NCBI GenBank assembly: GCA_023653625.1
Contig: CM042898.1
Coordinates: 20,755,501 to 20,819,500, forward strand
Direction: 5' to 3'
Origin: Triadica sebifera
Lineage: Eukaryota > Streptophyta > Magnoliopsida > Malpighiales > Euphorbiaceae
DNA: 64,000 nucleotides
Shown: piece after piece, positions 46,445-58,543 of the stretch
How the letters are laid out: each line of letters begins with the position of its first letter
How positions within the stretch are numbered: position 1 is the stretch's first letter
Translations under genes and position numbers: made by a program
The notes under the pieces: model-generated
The model's database searches: none
What the model saw: the letters and a program-made list of their open reading frames with translations, nothing else
What the model was told of the DNA's origin: nothing

Positions 46445-47708
46445 TATGACGTCAGATGCATCTTGCTCCCCTCGGCCTCGTATGGCATAAGCTCTTGTTG
46501 AAGCAGCTCTACTGCCTTTCGGTCTCTCTACCGTGTTTGATCTAAACTGGTTTGGCCTTGTTCAACCTCCTCTGCTTTGTCCTCGGCCTCAACCTCTGCC
46601 TTGTCCCATAGTTTGTATTGGTACTGACACAACACTCCTTGAACCTCTGCCAAACTATAGTAATGGACAATCTTTTTTTAGATGGTCCTTGGAGCCGCAT
46701 CTCATGCACGCTCTTGTCATCCACCAACACTCTCCTAGATGAGGATGACCACAATGTTAATACAGTGGTAAAGGTGTAGGTATGCAAGGTGCCTATGTTG
46801 GTGCACTAACTGCTGATGAAATAGATCTTGTAGTTTGTCCCCGCCTATAACAAGGAGGTCTGTTGGAACTCCCAGCTTGGAATCGGCCACCAAAAGATCT
46901 GACTCTCTTGCCACTTGATTGGGTTATGGTGTGGATCTACTAACCCCACTAAATTGCACTGGCTCCTGTATCGCCAAGACTCTTTCAACTGTTCTAGTAG
47001 ATGCTAGTAAACAGGGAAAAATCTTCAGGCGTAGGGCTAAAACTTGTAGCTTGATTGGATCTCTCAATCCATCTTCAAATCGTCGGCATTTATCAATCTC
47101 TATAGACACAATGCCACCAATATACTTGCAGAGATGTGTAAATTCTCTCTCATATTCTGTTACTGACATATCCCTCTATTTTAGCATCAAAAACTCTATT
47201 TTCTTATCACTGTATAGATAGGAGGAATATATTGCTCAAATTTCTCTAGAAAGAACTCTCATGTCATAAGGTCAAGAGCCTCTGTGTTCTGTGACTTAGA
47301 TTGCCACCAGTCATATGCATGCTCTTGTAGCAGGGATATTGCATACTCATATTTTTGCTCGTTTGTGCAGTGCAGTTGATCAAATACTCGCTCTGCTCAT
47401 TCCAAACAAAATTCTGTCATGGAGGGGACATCTTCCCGTTTACCATAAAAATTGGGTGCCCCTAACTTCCTTAGTCTCTCAAATCGTAATACCGACGGGG
47501 CTTGCTGTGATGCTCTCTGTATCAATTCTATCATATTTCTCATGAGCTCCATCTGACCCGTATTAGTAGCTGACTGTCCACGGGATGAGCTAGAACTAGA
47601 TCTCGATGCTACAGCTCAGTAACAACTTGGTCGTGATGAAGCTCTTGCCACTTAGGACTCATTACTCTCGGCTTCTTCTACTACTATTTGTCTTGATCCA
47701 GAAGCCAT
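46445..47708 (-). pseudogene. Gypsy-1 gag (broken)
   Basis: The start ATG is at 47,706-47,708 (minus, MASGSRQIVVEEAESNES) and is soon followed by a stop. Recognisable parts are LRFERLRKLGAPNFYGKRED near 47,410-47,470, the open segment 46924-47169 with YEREFTHLCKYIGGIV and CRRFEDGLRDPIKLQVLALR, and a zinc-knuckle region near 46,660-46,760. A Gly/Arg-rich end (GRGRG type in Gypsy-2) follows. Gag forms the particle. Multiple stops and frame changes occur. Confidence 0.75.
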
Positions 47709-47835
47709 ACCCTACCTAAAACATAAAGGTAACGACCCTAATCAATAAAGCAGAGACTCCAAAAATTTAAATGTGGGTACACTCAAGTGATAAACATTTT
47801 CAAAAACTGCCCAAACCAGCTCTGATACCAAAACC

Positions 47836-50497
47836 TGTAACACCCCCATTACCCAAACAACATGTGACCAGATAAGAGAGGGCTACACTGGCTTTTTCAA
47901 ATTACTTTTTTAAAAAGAATTCTAGAAAGCCATACACTTTTTATTTAAAACACAATGCTCATAGATATATAATAAATAATATACATTTTACTTACATAAG
48001 ATAGTAATTACAATTATCAAGTTAATTCTTAATATACTATGAAAAATAAATTTATAAATATGAAAGCTTACAATATGAACAACAAAATATTCAAGTTCAA
48101 AAGTTTGTGATCCACTATTTTAAGATCAGCTGCTTTAATTGATTAGGATCACCGCTTGCTTTATCTACCACCTTCAGCTACTTTTTTTATTTTTGCACAG
48201 AATAAAAACTCTCACGCTAAGCTCTAAGCTTAGTGGTGCATATAAATATGGCAATATACTACGTTATGTAACAAGTATTAACTCATATCATTTTATGCAT
48301 TAAAATCTTACCATGTTATTCTTTTTCTCATGCCCTATCACAAACGATTATGAGCATCATGCATTGCCATATATCAAATCATGCCCACTTATCTTTTATG
48401 CAAAAATATAAATCGCGTAATATCCTAGCATGCATAAACATCAACTCATTTTAATTATATTCCATATTTATTTTACTTTATCAAAACGTCATTATTATTT
48501 GTATAATAATTCATGATTTCCTTTTCAATTTCAATCTCTTCTTTCCAGTCATATCACAATTCAAAATTTCCTTTTTAATTTCAATCTCTTCTTTATAACC
48601 ATAACACCTTTATAGCCCCCTAACACCTATGAACCCCTTACTTGGATAACGGAGATGCCATCCAGGCACTTAGGAGTGCCACACGACAATATGATGTGCC
48701 CATATAAGTGCCATTTTCGGCTTCATAATAGTGTCATTACCGGCTTCATAATACTGCCATTACTAGCTTTATAATAATGTCATTACTGGCTTCATAATTC
48801 ATACCATTAATGGATTTCATCATACTCCCCCGCTGCTTGGCATGCCAAACTATCCTAAATATGGTTCTAGTTAGGTGTTCTAGGGATTACTCAATATCAT
48901 TAAAATTCATAGCATATCTATTTTTCTTCCACATTATTCATGACATATCCAACTTAATCGCCTTTACAAACATATTAACATTCTTATTTTGCTGGATAAA
49001 CAATATTTTTTTATTTACTTACCTGAATACTGTAATAAGTAACAAGATTCATAATTACTGGAAATAGAGCATTCACGATCATGATTATCAATTCATGCTC
49101 GTGAATTGGTTCATGCCCATGACTCATAACCGTGAACACTTCTGGAAGGAATCATGCCATTTCTACACAGAAGTCACAACCATGATACAATTCAGTCACA
49201 TCCGCAAACTAGCAAGTTCACACCCATGATCCAAAGTCACGCCCGTGACTATCTACGAGGAATCTGCATATTCACTTTCTTATGCACTTACAGATTTACC
49301 AAATCATACCAAAATACAAACTCATGCATTTTTGAAGTCCTTTACTCAACATATCATGTTCTAATACATTTAAATGCCTTATTTATAACTCAATTCTCTA
49401 ACATACATCACTTAATTCACATATCACAAAAATCTGATTCCTTAAATCTAAACTTATGGTTTCATGCCATAATCAACACTGGATGCAAATAAATCAACAA
49501 TTATCATGTTAAACATGCATTATTTCAAACAAAGATAGGCTATTGCCTTAAATTATGCACAAACCTCTATTTTTCTCCTTCACTCTTCTAGGTAGCTTTC
49601 TCTTTACCTTTACTCCTTTGAGCTTCTTCTTTAACACTTTGAGCTCCTACAACATCATACATTCATCATCAAAAATTTACTTTCTCCATACTTTCAAAAT
49701 CCTAAACTCTCTCTCATGAAACCCTAAACTCTCTTTCTCTCTATCTCTCTCTATCTCTACATAATCAAGCTCTAAATGAGTTCAAAACCATAATTTTGTC
49801 AATAAAAGATGAAAGAGAAGAAAAAAAGCTTCTTACATTTACATTTTTCTTCACTTGATCACAACCTTGGAGATTTTCTCTCTCCACTAAACTTGTTTGT
49901 TCTTCCTCCTTCTTGTTCTTCGAAGCTTCCTTAAGTCTTGTAGATCATGGAAATCACTTCGTGTTGTTCTTTTCCCTTCCTTTATCTCTTTAGATTTCAA
50001 GGTTGGCTATGGAGGAAAAGAGTGCTAGTGTGGAGATTGGTTCTGGGCAGAAAAAGAAAGTAGAAATGAAGTAAGGAGAAAAAGAAAAGAAATAAATAAG
50101 AAGAAGAAATAAAGTCTCCATGTGGGACCCACCATTCTTTGACCATTTCTTTGATTCTTAAGCTTAATTAATACATTAATCCCATTCTTTCATGCTATGA
50201 CCAGCCAACCCATTTTTAAATGTCCAAATTTCATATGTTTAATTAGGAAATAATCTCATTAATCCTTTAAATTTTGGTAAATTGCAATTTGACCCCAAAA
50301 CTTTTCAAATTTTGTAATGTAGTCCTTTACCGTAAATCAACTTCTCTAAGCTTTATAAACAATTAATTAGACATATATCAACATAATTTAATCATTACTT
50401 GATTAATTTCGATCAAAATCCTAATTTAAACTTCAATCGGTCAAACACATCAACTTCGCGACACGTGTGACTCAGGGCCTAAATTAGCAGATATGAA
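47836..50497 (-). repeat. Gypsy-1 5' LTR
   Basis: In plus-strand reading it starts TGTAACACCCCC and ends atatgaa, just before CTTAT. It is homologous along its length to 40600-43173, with substitutions, several at CpG or TpG positions, and an extra segment near 48,540-48,600 that repeats ttcaatttcaatctcttctt. Confidence 0.9.
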
Positions 50498-51165
50498 CTT
50501 ATCATGCATGAATCCTCTTATTGTGTCCAATAGAATTTCCCATTTTTAATATGTTAAATGCATATACTTGTTCACAAACTAGGTCTCATGCATCATCTCG
50601 TATCAAATACCATCTTATATCATATTCATTATTCTATATTAATCTTTCTTTTAGTGTCCATATATAGTCATTCATAATATCATATCATGTATTAACATTC
50701 ATAGAATCATATATTTCATACTTATAGTATCTAATATAACATACATCCACATAACCTTCACATACATTGCTAAAAAATAATATGTATGATTTAAACAGGC
50801 TTGACATGCATGAACTTTGTGTTCACACCCGTGAAGGTTCCATTCATGGTACCATTATTTTATAAACCAAACGGTGAAAATGATCATGAATGTTTCTATC
50901 CGTAAAGTGTACATTTTTCACGAATGTGAAGAATCAACCATGGGTATGACTCTGTGAATTTTTTCTACATGAACTTCATTTCTGGGCATGATTCACGACT
51001 GTGAACCCCTTGCCATGGGTGTGAATCTGAGTTTTCTAGCATTAAAATAAAGTAATATCACAAAATGCACTCAAGGTCTCTAAGATTGACCAATGTCAAT
51101 CACTCCTACCAACATTTAACAACACTTTCATGCTAAATATATGCCATAACATAAAAGAAAACACA
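50498..51165 (-). repeat. Older Gypsy LTR, right part
   Basis: It begins with the CTTAT target copy and continues the LTR started at 39440. It includes a cluster of cacccgtgaagg / catgggtatgac words (50,816-51,035). It joins the protease region of Gypsy-2 at about 51,166 without a polypurine tract, so the junction is a deletion or recombination point. Confidence 0.45.
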
Positions 51166-51416
51166 CCCCTTATTGATGAGTTTACGAGCTTTCAATGCTG
51201 ATATCACATTATCTGGATATCCTCTATCCTCGCTCATCACTACTATCTCTTCTTGTTCTGAAACTTTAATTCTCATATGCCTCTTTCCATAATCTAGTAT
51301 CACCTACCTTGAAATTCAACTAGGCAACCCCTAAACACTTTACTAATCTGCACACAGTGTCCTAACGGGTTAGTCACACAAATCTCATATTCTAGAGTCT
51401 CTGGTTTTAGACCTTC

Positions 51417-52787
51417 TCAACCCGATGGTGGTGTGCATATGTATGAGTGTGTTGACCCAGGGTCTATCAATGCATGTATACAAGAGCCAAAGAGAAGGAA
51501 TTTACCCACTATGACGTTAGGTGCATCCTGCTCCTCTCGACCTCGCATGGCATAAGCTCTTGCTGGAGCAGCTCTACTGCTTTCATTTCTCTCTACTGTG
51601 TTTGATTTGAACTGTCTTGGCCCTGCACGGCCTCCTCTTCCTTGCCCTCGGCCTCGTCCACTACCTTGTCCCATAGTCGGTATTGGTACTGACTCAACAG
51701 TCCCTGAATCTCTGCTAAACTGTAGTAATGGACAATTTCTTTTTAGATGGTCCTTAGAGCCATATCTTACGCACGCTTCTGTCATCCACCAACACTCTCC
51801 CAGATGTGAACGACCACAATGCTGACACACCGGTAGAGTGGTAGATCTGCAGAATGCCTGTGTCGGTGCACTGGCTGCCGATGAAGTAGATCTTATGGGT
51901 TGTCTCTGTCTATAAGAATGAGGTATGCTGGAACTCCCAGCCTGGAATCGGCCACCAAAAGATCTGGCTCTCTTGCCACTAGACTGTCCCCCACTTGGCT
52001 GTGGTGCAGGTCTACTAACCCTACTAACCTGTACTGGCTGTTGTGCCACCAAGACTCTTTCAACTGTTCTAGCAGATGCTAGTAAACTGGGGAAGCTCAT
52101 TAGACGTAGGGCTAAAACTTGTAACTTAATTGTATCCCTCAATCCATCTTCAAATCGTCGACATTTATCAGCCTCTGTAGACACAATACCACCAGTATAC
52201 TTGCAAAGATGAGTTAATTCTTTCTCATATTCTATTACGGATATATCCCTCTGTTTTAGCATCAGAAACTCTATCTTCTTATCATCTGTGTAGATAGGAG
52301 GAATATACTGCTCCTTAAACTTCTCTAGAAAGAATTCTCATGTCATAGGGTCAGGAGCCTCTATGCTCTGTGATTCAGATCACCACCAATCGTATGCATG
52401 CTCCTGTAGCAGAGATACTGCATATTCATATTTCTGTTTATCTATGCAGTGCAGTTGATCAAATACTTGCTCTACTCGTTCCAACCAAAATTCTGCCACT
52501 GAGGGGTTATCTTCTCGTTTACCATAGAAATCAGATGCCCCTAATTTCCTCAGTCTCTCAAACTGTAATCCAGACGAATCCGATCATGATGCTCTCTATA
52601 GCAAATCTATCATATTTATCATGAGCTCAGTTTGACCCATATTAATAGCTGAATGCTCACGAAGTGAGCTGGCACTAGATCTTGGTACCGCAGCTCAACG
52701 ACGACTTGGTTGCGATGAAGCTCTTGCCTCTGAAGGCTCATTACTCTCAGCTTCTTCTACTACTATTCATCTTGATCCTGAAGCCAT
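51417..52787 (-). pseudogene. Gypsy-2 gag and protease start
   Basis: The start ATG is at 52,785-52,787 (MASGS-like), with stops before 52,262. The open part 51417-52262 (281 codons) has EYEKELTHLCKYTGGIVSTE, CRRFEDGLRDTIKLQVLALR, a serine-rich stretch, then CQHCGRSHLGECWW and VRYGSKDHLKRNCP. In the second of these zinc knuckles the second cysteine has become tyrosine. A basic GQGSGRGRGQGRGGRAG stretch (nucleic-acid binding) and the protease block KFLLFGSCIHALIDPGSTHS follow. It ends at a frameshift after CTPPSG. Confidence 0.85.
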
Positions 52788-52933
52788 ATTCTACTTATAA
52801 CATAAAGGTAACGACCCTAATCAATAAAGCAGCAACTCCAAAAATGCTATAGTGGGTACACTTTAAGAAATAAACATTTTCAAAATTCACTTTTAAAAAC
52901 CCAAAACCGCCCAACCGGGCTCTAATACCAAAA

Positions 52934-53045
52934 TGTAACACACCCTCACCCGATCAATACGTGCCCGGATAAGGGAGCGCTAATGCCTGTCTTTTTTACT
53001 TCTTCAAATCGCTATTATTATTATTTTACCTTTATTTTCTCAACA

Positions 53046-53081
<36 letters not shown>

Positions 53082-55530
53082 TATATACATAAAACCAGGG
53101 TACAATTTATTTACATAAGATAGTAATTTTAAACATGAAATTAATTCTTAACAAACTTTAAAAATAAGTTTTACAACACTAAAATTCTTTAACATAAAAA
53201 GCCAAATGCAAAAATTTCAAAGCTTGTAACCCACTTTCTCAAGGTTCGGCTGCTTTACTTGAATAGGATCACCGCTTGCTTTATCTATCACCTTTAGCTA
53301 CCTTTCTATATCTGCGCGGAAGGAAACTCCCATGCTAAGCTCTAAGCTTAGTAGTGCATATAAATAAGAGAATATACTATATCATGCAACAAGTATTAAC
53401 ATGTATCATTTTATGCATTAAAATGTTTGTATGTCATGACAATCAACATATTCCTATTTCATACAAGTATAAATGTCATGCTCACATAGACAATGTTATT
53501 TTCATTTATCTTTGATGGTAAATTACTTTGTTATATCTCAATCTCATATCATCATCATTTTCTTATTCTTTTCTTATCTTATTTTCTGACATATCCTCAT
53601 TATCTTGCCCACATCACTCTAAATTTGGACTGACTTGATATGGGTTATGGATCAGGGGTACTCCCAGAGCTATAGCTACTCTGTCCACTATCTGGCTCAC
53701 AAGAGCTTCTCAAATCAATGGCACTCTCAGAGCTTAAGACACATTGATTGAGTATAATTTCATCATATATGAATAACCGGACCGAGGGTGCTCCCCAAGC
53801 TTAAGCCACCTTGTCCTTGTTTATATGTGCTCATCAGAGCTTCTCAAGTCAATAGCGCTCCTAGAGCTTAAGCCACATTGACCGAGCATCTCTGACCAAT
53901 GGCGCTCCCAGAGCTTAAGCCACATTGGTTGAGGAATAGTATGATACCGTTCGCCTCCTTAATGACATGTCATCTATCCTAATTCTAGTCCGCAGGTAGA
54001 GTAATGGGCTTCCTTATTTTTTCACATCAATCATAATTCTCATGTTTCAACACATCAATATTCTCATGTATCAGCATCTCAATTTTCTTGTTTTGCAAAC
54101 ATATAGTCATACTCATACATACTGGATAACATCTTTTCATTTATTTAACTAGGTACATCAATATTCTCATGTTTATCATCCGTATCAGTTCACGTATTTC
54201 ATCCATAGCAGATTTCATATATCATCCATGTCAACATTCATTTTTCTCTATATCACAATACAACACGTTCTCACATCAGTACTTATATATATAATTATTC
54301 TTATCTCTCTGGGTAGACAATGACTTTCATTTACTTACCTGAATTCCTCATTTGATAACCACATTCATAATTACAAATACAGAGCATTCACGGCCGTGAT
54401 TACTTATTTCACGCCCGTGAATTAGTTCATAACCGTAATCCCAAGCCGTGAATGCTATTTGAATGAATCGCCCAAAAGCATTCACGGTCGTGATTACTCG
54501 TTTCACGCACGTGAATAAGTTCACATCCGTGATTCCAACCTGTGAATGCTTCTGGAATGAATAGTACCATTTTCACCCAGAAGTCACAATGTGATACAAT
54601 CAGTCACAACCGTGAACCCTCAAGTTCACACCCGTTACTCAATAGTCACGCCCATGACTTTCAATAGGAAATCTGCATATTCACTTTTCATTCATTCTAA
54701 CATCATCCAAATCATACCAAATTATATTTCATGCATTTCTAAGGTTATTTACTCAACTTGTTCCTTGTCACTTGGAACTCCTACAACATCATAAATCATT
54801 ATTATCATATGATTTTCTCAAGACCCTAAACTCTCTTATTCTCTCTCAAAACCCTAGTTTCTCTCTCTTTCCACATAAGTCTTGGATGAGCTCAAAATTC
54901 GAACTTCCTTTAAGAAAAGATGAAGAAAAAGAAGAAATGCTTCTTACCTTACACTTTTCTTCACTAAATCACCACTTTGGAGATTTTCTCTCTCTACCAA
55001 ACTTGATTCTTCTTCCTTTTTCTTGTTCTTTCCAGCTTCCTTAGGAGTTATGGACCATGAAGATCACCTTGTCTTGCTCTTTCACCTCTCTTATCTTTCT
55101 TTCTCTCTTTAGAATTGAAGATTGGCTATGGAGGAGACGAGGCTGGCATGACTAGTAGAAAAGAGAGAGAAAAAGGTAGAAAATGAAGAGAAGAAGAAGA
55201 AGAAAAGAAGGCATTAAATAGGGTATCCAAAAGTCTTCATGTGGGACCCACCATTTTGACCATTTCTTGACATTAGGCTTAATGAACCCATTAATCTCAT
55301 TCTTCCTCATTGAGTGGCTGGTCAAACCTATTAAAATTTCCCCAAAATTAATATGTTGATTAGCAATTAATCTCATAAATCCTCAAATTTTAGTAAATTG
55401 CAATTTGACCCCAAAACTTATCAAATTTTGCAATTTAGTCCTTTATCGTAAATCAACTTTTTTAAACTTTATAGCGTAATAAAGTTCGCAACACGTGCGA
55501 CTCGGGGCCTAAATTAGTGGATATTATATG
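52934..55530 (-). repeat. Gypsy-2 5' LTR
   Basis: In plus-strand reading it starts TGTAACACACCCTCACCCGA and ends near ctaaattagtggatatt. It shares gctctaagcttagtagtgca and the terminal gactcggggcctaaattag with Gypsy-1 and Gypsy-3. It contains a (AT)n tract at 53,048-53,078, a region of repeated gcgctcccagagcttaagcc words at 53,640-53,940, and a tandem pair of palindrome-rich units at 54,384-54,560. Confidence 0.85.
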
Positions 55531-56053
55531 AACAGTAAATATATCATAAGTATAGAATAAATATAAAGAATAAGGCTAATATGAAAGTGTATATGTTATC
55601 CAACAAATAAGAAATGCATAACTGTAATCTAGCGTAATAATACATTTTAATTTTAATGTTGTTGAGTAAGAATGTTAAACGTAGATTAATATAGTAAAGA
55701 TATAATAACATTAATTGCAACAATTATGAGTACATACAAGATAAAAATTAACAAAGGTATAAATGGCTAGAGTTGTTGCATATTTTATAAATTCTAGATC
55801 TAAATACAAATGCATGTCATATCATAGTCTATACCTTATTGCCTATTTGTATACACCACTAAGCATTTATGCTTAGCATGGGAGTTTTTAATTTCTCTTG
55901 CACAGGTTAGAGGTGATGGTAGAAGCTAAAAATTAAGCCATGAATAAAGACAAAGACTAGTGAAAATCTAGGTCAGTGAGGCAGCCGTGAATCCTCAAAT
56001 GTGGGTGATTATTATACTCACACATTTGGTTTGTGTGATTGCATTTTTACATG

Positions 56054-56125
<72 letters not shown>

Positions 56126-56345
56126 TCATAATTTCCACATGGAATTTGGATCATGTTTTAATGCGCTTAAATTTTATTATAAGAAAGATATAAGAGTTAT
56201 TTTAGACATTTCTAGTAGCTTAACATGTAAATGTATTTTAAAGTTAAACAACATAAAATTAATGATAATATACATTATTTTCCATTGATTATTAAATTAT
56301 GAATTTAACTGAAGAAAATGTAGCACTCCCTCATTCGAGTATGTG
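55531..56345 (+). repeat. Partial Gypsy LTR in inverted orientation
   Basis: The reverse complement matches the LTR of Gypsy-3: the words ctagcatttataaaatatgc and tattctttatatttattcta near 58,595 and 58,835 appear mirrored at 55,785 and 55,555. Its original start (ctcgaatgagggagtgctac in reverse) lies at about 56,325-56,345 and lacks the first bases of the LTR. It abuts the end of the Gypsy-2 LTR on the left and Copia-3 on the right. It contains a (TA)n tract at 56,054-56,125. Confidence 0.6.
56054..56125. repeat. (TA)n microsatellite
   Basis: About 70 bases of TA dinucleotide. The apparent open frame of repeated Ile-Tyr (55,987-56,193) is an artefact of it. Confidence 0.95.
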
Positions 56346-57346
56346 TTGCTATGCTTGTGAAGAAGATATTCATGCCAATGAACAATGTCATGCTTGTGGT
56401 GAAGAATCGCCACAACTGTGAAAAGAGCAATTCATGCTCGTGACTCATGAAGTAATGCCCATGAATGAGTTAGCACCAAGATTATTCATTCAAATGTTCA
56501 CAACAGTGAAGCATTGGACCACCGATGAATCTTAACTAAGTCACACTCATGAAAAAATGTGTCATGCCCGTGAAAGAGTTCTAATTTTTGTACAGAATCG
56601 TTCATAGCTAGCTTCACCACTTCAGTCACGACTATGAAGAACAATCATGCCCATGAACATTAAGTGACGTCTATGAACCTAAAAAGAGAAAATTTTCAAG
56701 CACAAGTGGGAAAGTTGTTGAACGGATATTTTTACATTAAATGCATCCCAAACGACTATATTTGTTAGGGGAAGTATAAATACAACATATTTATTACTTA
56801 AAAAGGTTAGAAAACGTGCATTCAATCTTTTAATCTTGTATAACCTTATGCATTTAATTGATTCCACCAATCTCATATTTTTATCTTGTAAAAACCATAA
56901 TTACTCAGAATTGTTGAGATTTTTGGTTGGTGAGTGTTTTCATTATTGTAATCAATTACTTAAAAGCGAGTTTAAGTGAATTGGGTTATGAGTGAAAAAC
57001 TTGTAAGGGTTTTTGTGTTAGCCATCAAAATACAAGGATTTGGTTGTTGTATTAGCCATTAAAACACAAAGAATTTTTTTGGTTCGGTGTTAGCCAAGAG
57101 AGTAAAATACTATAGTTGGGAGTGAGCTAGGAAAAGCTCCATTTGTAATACTTTGAGTGTTAGTGAAACACTTAATTGAGAATTGGGAAGAGGAGTAGGG
57201 TTTGTTAATACCCAAATCTCTATAAAACTTGTATGTCAAATATTTATTTCTCTCTCACTAATAATTCTTTTGTAAAATTGCCTCAAGGAAAATATTTATT
57301 TACCAACCAATTCAACCTCCTTTCTTGGTTATTGTTTTGGGCAACA
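56346..57346 (+). repeat. Copia-3 5' LTR, truncated at its 5' end
   Basis: It matches the Copia-1 LTR from the words gatattcatgccaatg (about 800 in Copia-1) to the terminus ttgggcaaca, but the first ~130 bases with TGTTGAACC are missing. The primer site tagtatcagagc (57349-57360) follows. A TATA-like stretch (gtataaatacaac) is near 56,775. Confidence 0.8.
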
Positions 57347-57405
57347 ATTAGTATCAGAGCTAAGTCTAGCATTCAAGCTTAACAAGCACTAGTAAAGATC
57401 AAACA

Positions 57406-58543
57406 ATGGCTAACGAAGGATTTCATAGTCTCATGCCCTTCTTTGATGGAGCTAACTATGCAAATTGGAAATTCAAGGTGGATGTCTATCTTGACAGTGA
57501 AGGAATAGATGTTTAGGAGTCTGTTCGAAAAGAATGGACACCTCCAACAAGAATAAACTCTGAAGGAGAATAAGAGATCATCCCAAAAGATGATTGGATA
57601 GAAACTCAAAGAAGAGCAAATGGCAAAAACAAGAAAGCCATGACAGTCCTAATAAGCTCTTTATCCCTTGAAGAGTATGGTAGGATTCAACATTGTCTTA
57701 CCACTTACTCCATTTGGAAAATATTGGAGAATTACCATGAAGGCACCAAGCAATTAAAGTTTAAGAAGGTTGGTTGATGAAGAAGATGATCAAATAGCCT
57801 TACTTTCAAGGAGAATCAAGAGGTTGATCACTAATAAGTTTAGTGATTAAGAGTTGATTGATGAATGAGATGATCAAATAGCCTTACTTTCAAGGAGAAA
57901 CTAGAGGTTGATCACTAATAAGTATGGCTTAATCAAGAAATACAAGCAAAGAGCCTCAAGATTTATTCCTAAAAACTCATCATCTAACAAAGGCAAAGAG
58001 GAAGTCAAATGTTATAAGTATGGGTATAAGGGACGTATTAGATCAGAATGCCCCATGGTCAAGAAGTACAAGAGGAGACCCAACAAAGAAGATGAAAAAA
58101 AGGGTCACAAAGCCACTTGGGATGATGAAACCTCATCACTCATTGAAGAAGAAAAAAAAGAGGTGGCTAACTTGTACTTCATGGCTATTGAGGATTACTC
58201 CAATGATGAGGTATGCTCTACATCCCAACCTTATGATGATTTATGTGAATTAATTGATGATGATGATGATATAGTTGAAGTACCAAATCTAGAGATAGAA
58301 AGGTACAAAATGAAACTTGATCTTTATATAAAAAAGAGTTCAAAACCTAAAAATGATTTTAATAACCTTCAAAAGGTAGTTGAAGAGTTAAAAACCTTAA
58401 ATGACTACTTAAAAAAGTCATTGGATGAGTTTTCATCAAAACCATCAACTAATTCTCTAATGAAAGAAAATAATGCTTTAAAAAATGAGGTTGAAGAGCT
58501 TAGAAACTCTATCTCATAATTTTACAAAGGGAAGGAGATTTTG
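57406..58543 (+). pseudogene. Copia-3 gag (rearranged, cut by Gypsy-3)
   Basis: The ATG at 57406 opens MANEGFHSLMPFFDGANYAN, which continues WKFKVDVYLDSEG with a stop soon after. The central gag core is missing. A pair of about 75-base tandem copies (57,770-57,846 and 57,853-57,927, each with gatcaaatagccttactttc) lies there. The open segment 57908-58519 (203 codons) has a knuckle-like CYKYGYKGRIRSECP, in which a cysteine and the histidine are lost. An acidic stretch and a Lys/Glu-rich coiled coil follow (LKKSLDEFSSKPSTNSLMKE). Gypsy-3 begins at 58544. Confidence 0.8.

Larger units (their letters stand above)
40600..50497 (-). mobile_element. Gypsy-1: nearly full-length chromovirus-type retrotransposon
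   Basis: A 9.9 kb minus-strand Ty3/Gypsy element. LTRs of about 2.6 kb (3' at 40600-43173, 5' at 47836-50497) flank gag, protease, RT, RNase H, integrase and a chromodomain, in the Gypsy order with integrase last. The target duplication is CTTAT at 40595-40599 and 50498-50502. The primer site complement gctctgatacca lies at 47819-47830, and the polypurine tract complement at 43174-43187. The chromodomain after integrase and the long LTRs fit the Tekay/Del chromovirus lineage. Stops in all domains and a rearranged integrase show it is inactive. The LTRs differ clearly, so the insertion is not recent. Confidence 0.9.
51166..55530 (-). mobile_element. Gypsy-2: truncated Gypsy element (gag-protease plus 5' LTR)
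   Basis: A minus-strand relative of Gypsy-1 that keeps its 5' LTR (52934 to about 55530), the primer site complement gctctaatacca (52919-52930, one change from the usual form), gag and the first part of protease. RT, RNase H, integrase and the 3' LTR are absent. The left end at 51,166-51,300 matches the RT-upstream part of Gypsy-1 near 46,015-46,130, then jumps to protease near 51,310, so a deletion removed parts here too. Confidence 0.8.

Noticed and set aside
46533..47221. Plus-strand open frames in 45308-47545 and 51598-52624
   Set aside because: Antisense shadows of the minus-strand gag, protease and RT regions.
54384..54660. Regularly spaced short palindromes considered as a CRISPR-like array
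   Set aside because: The words are degenerate, irregularly spaced, in a plant LTR and without cas genes; they are LTR-internal repeats.
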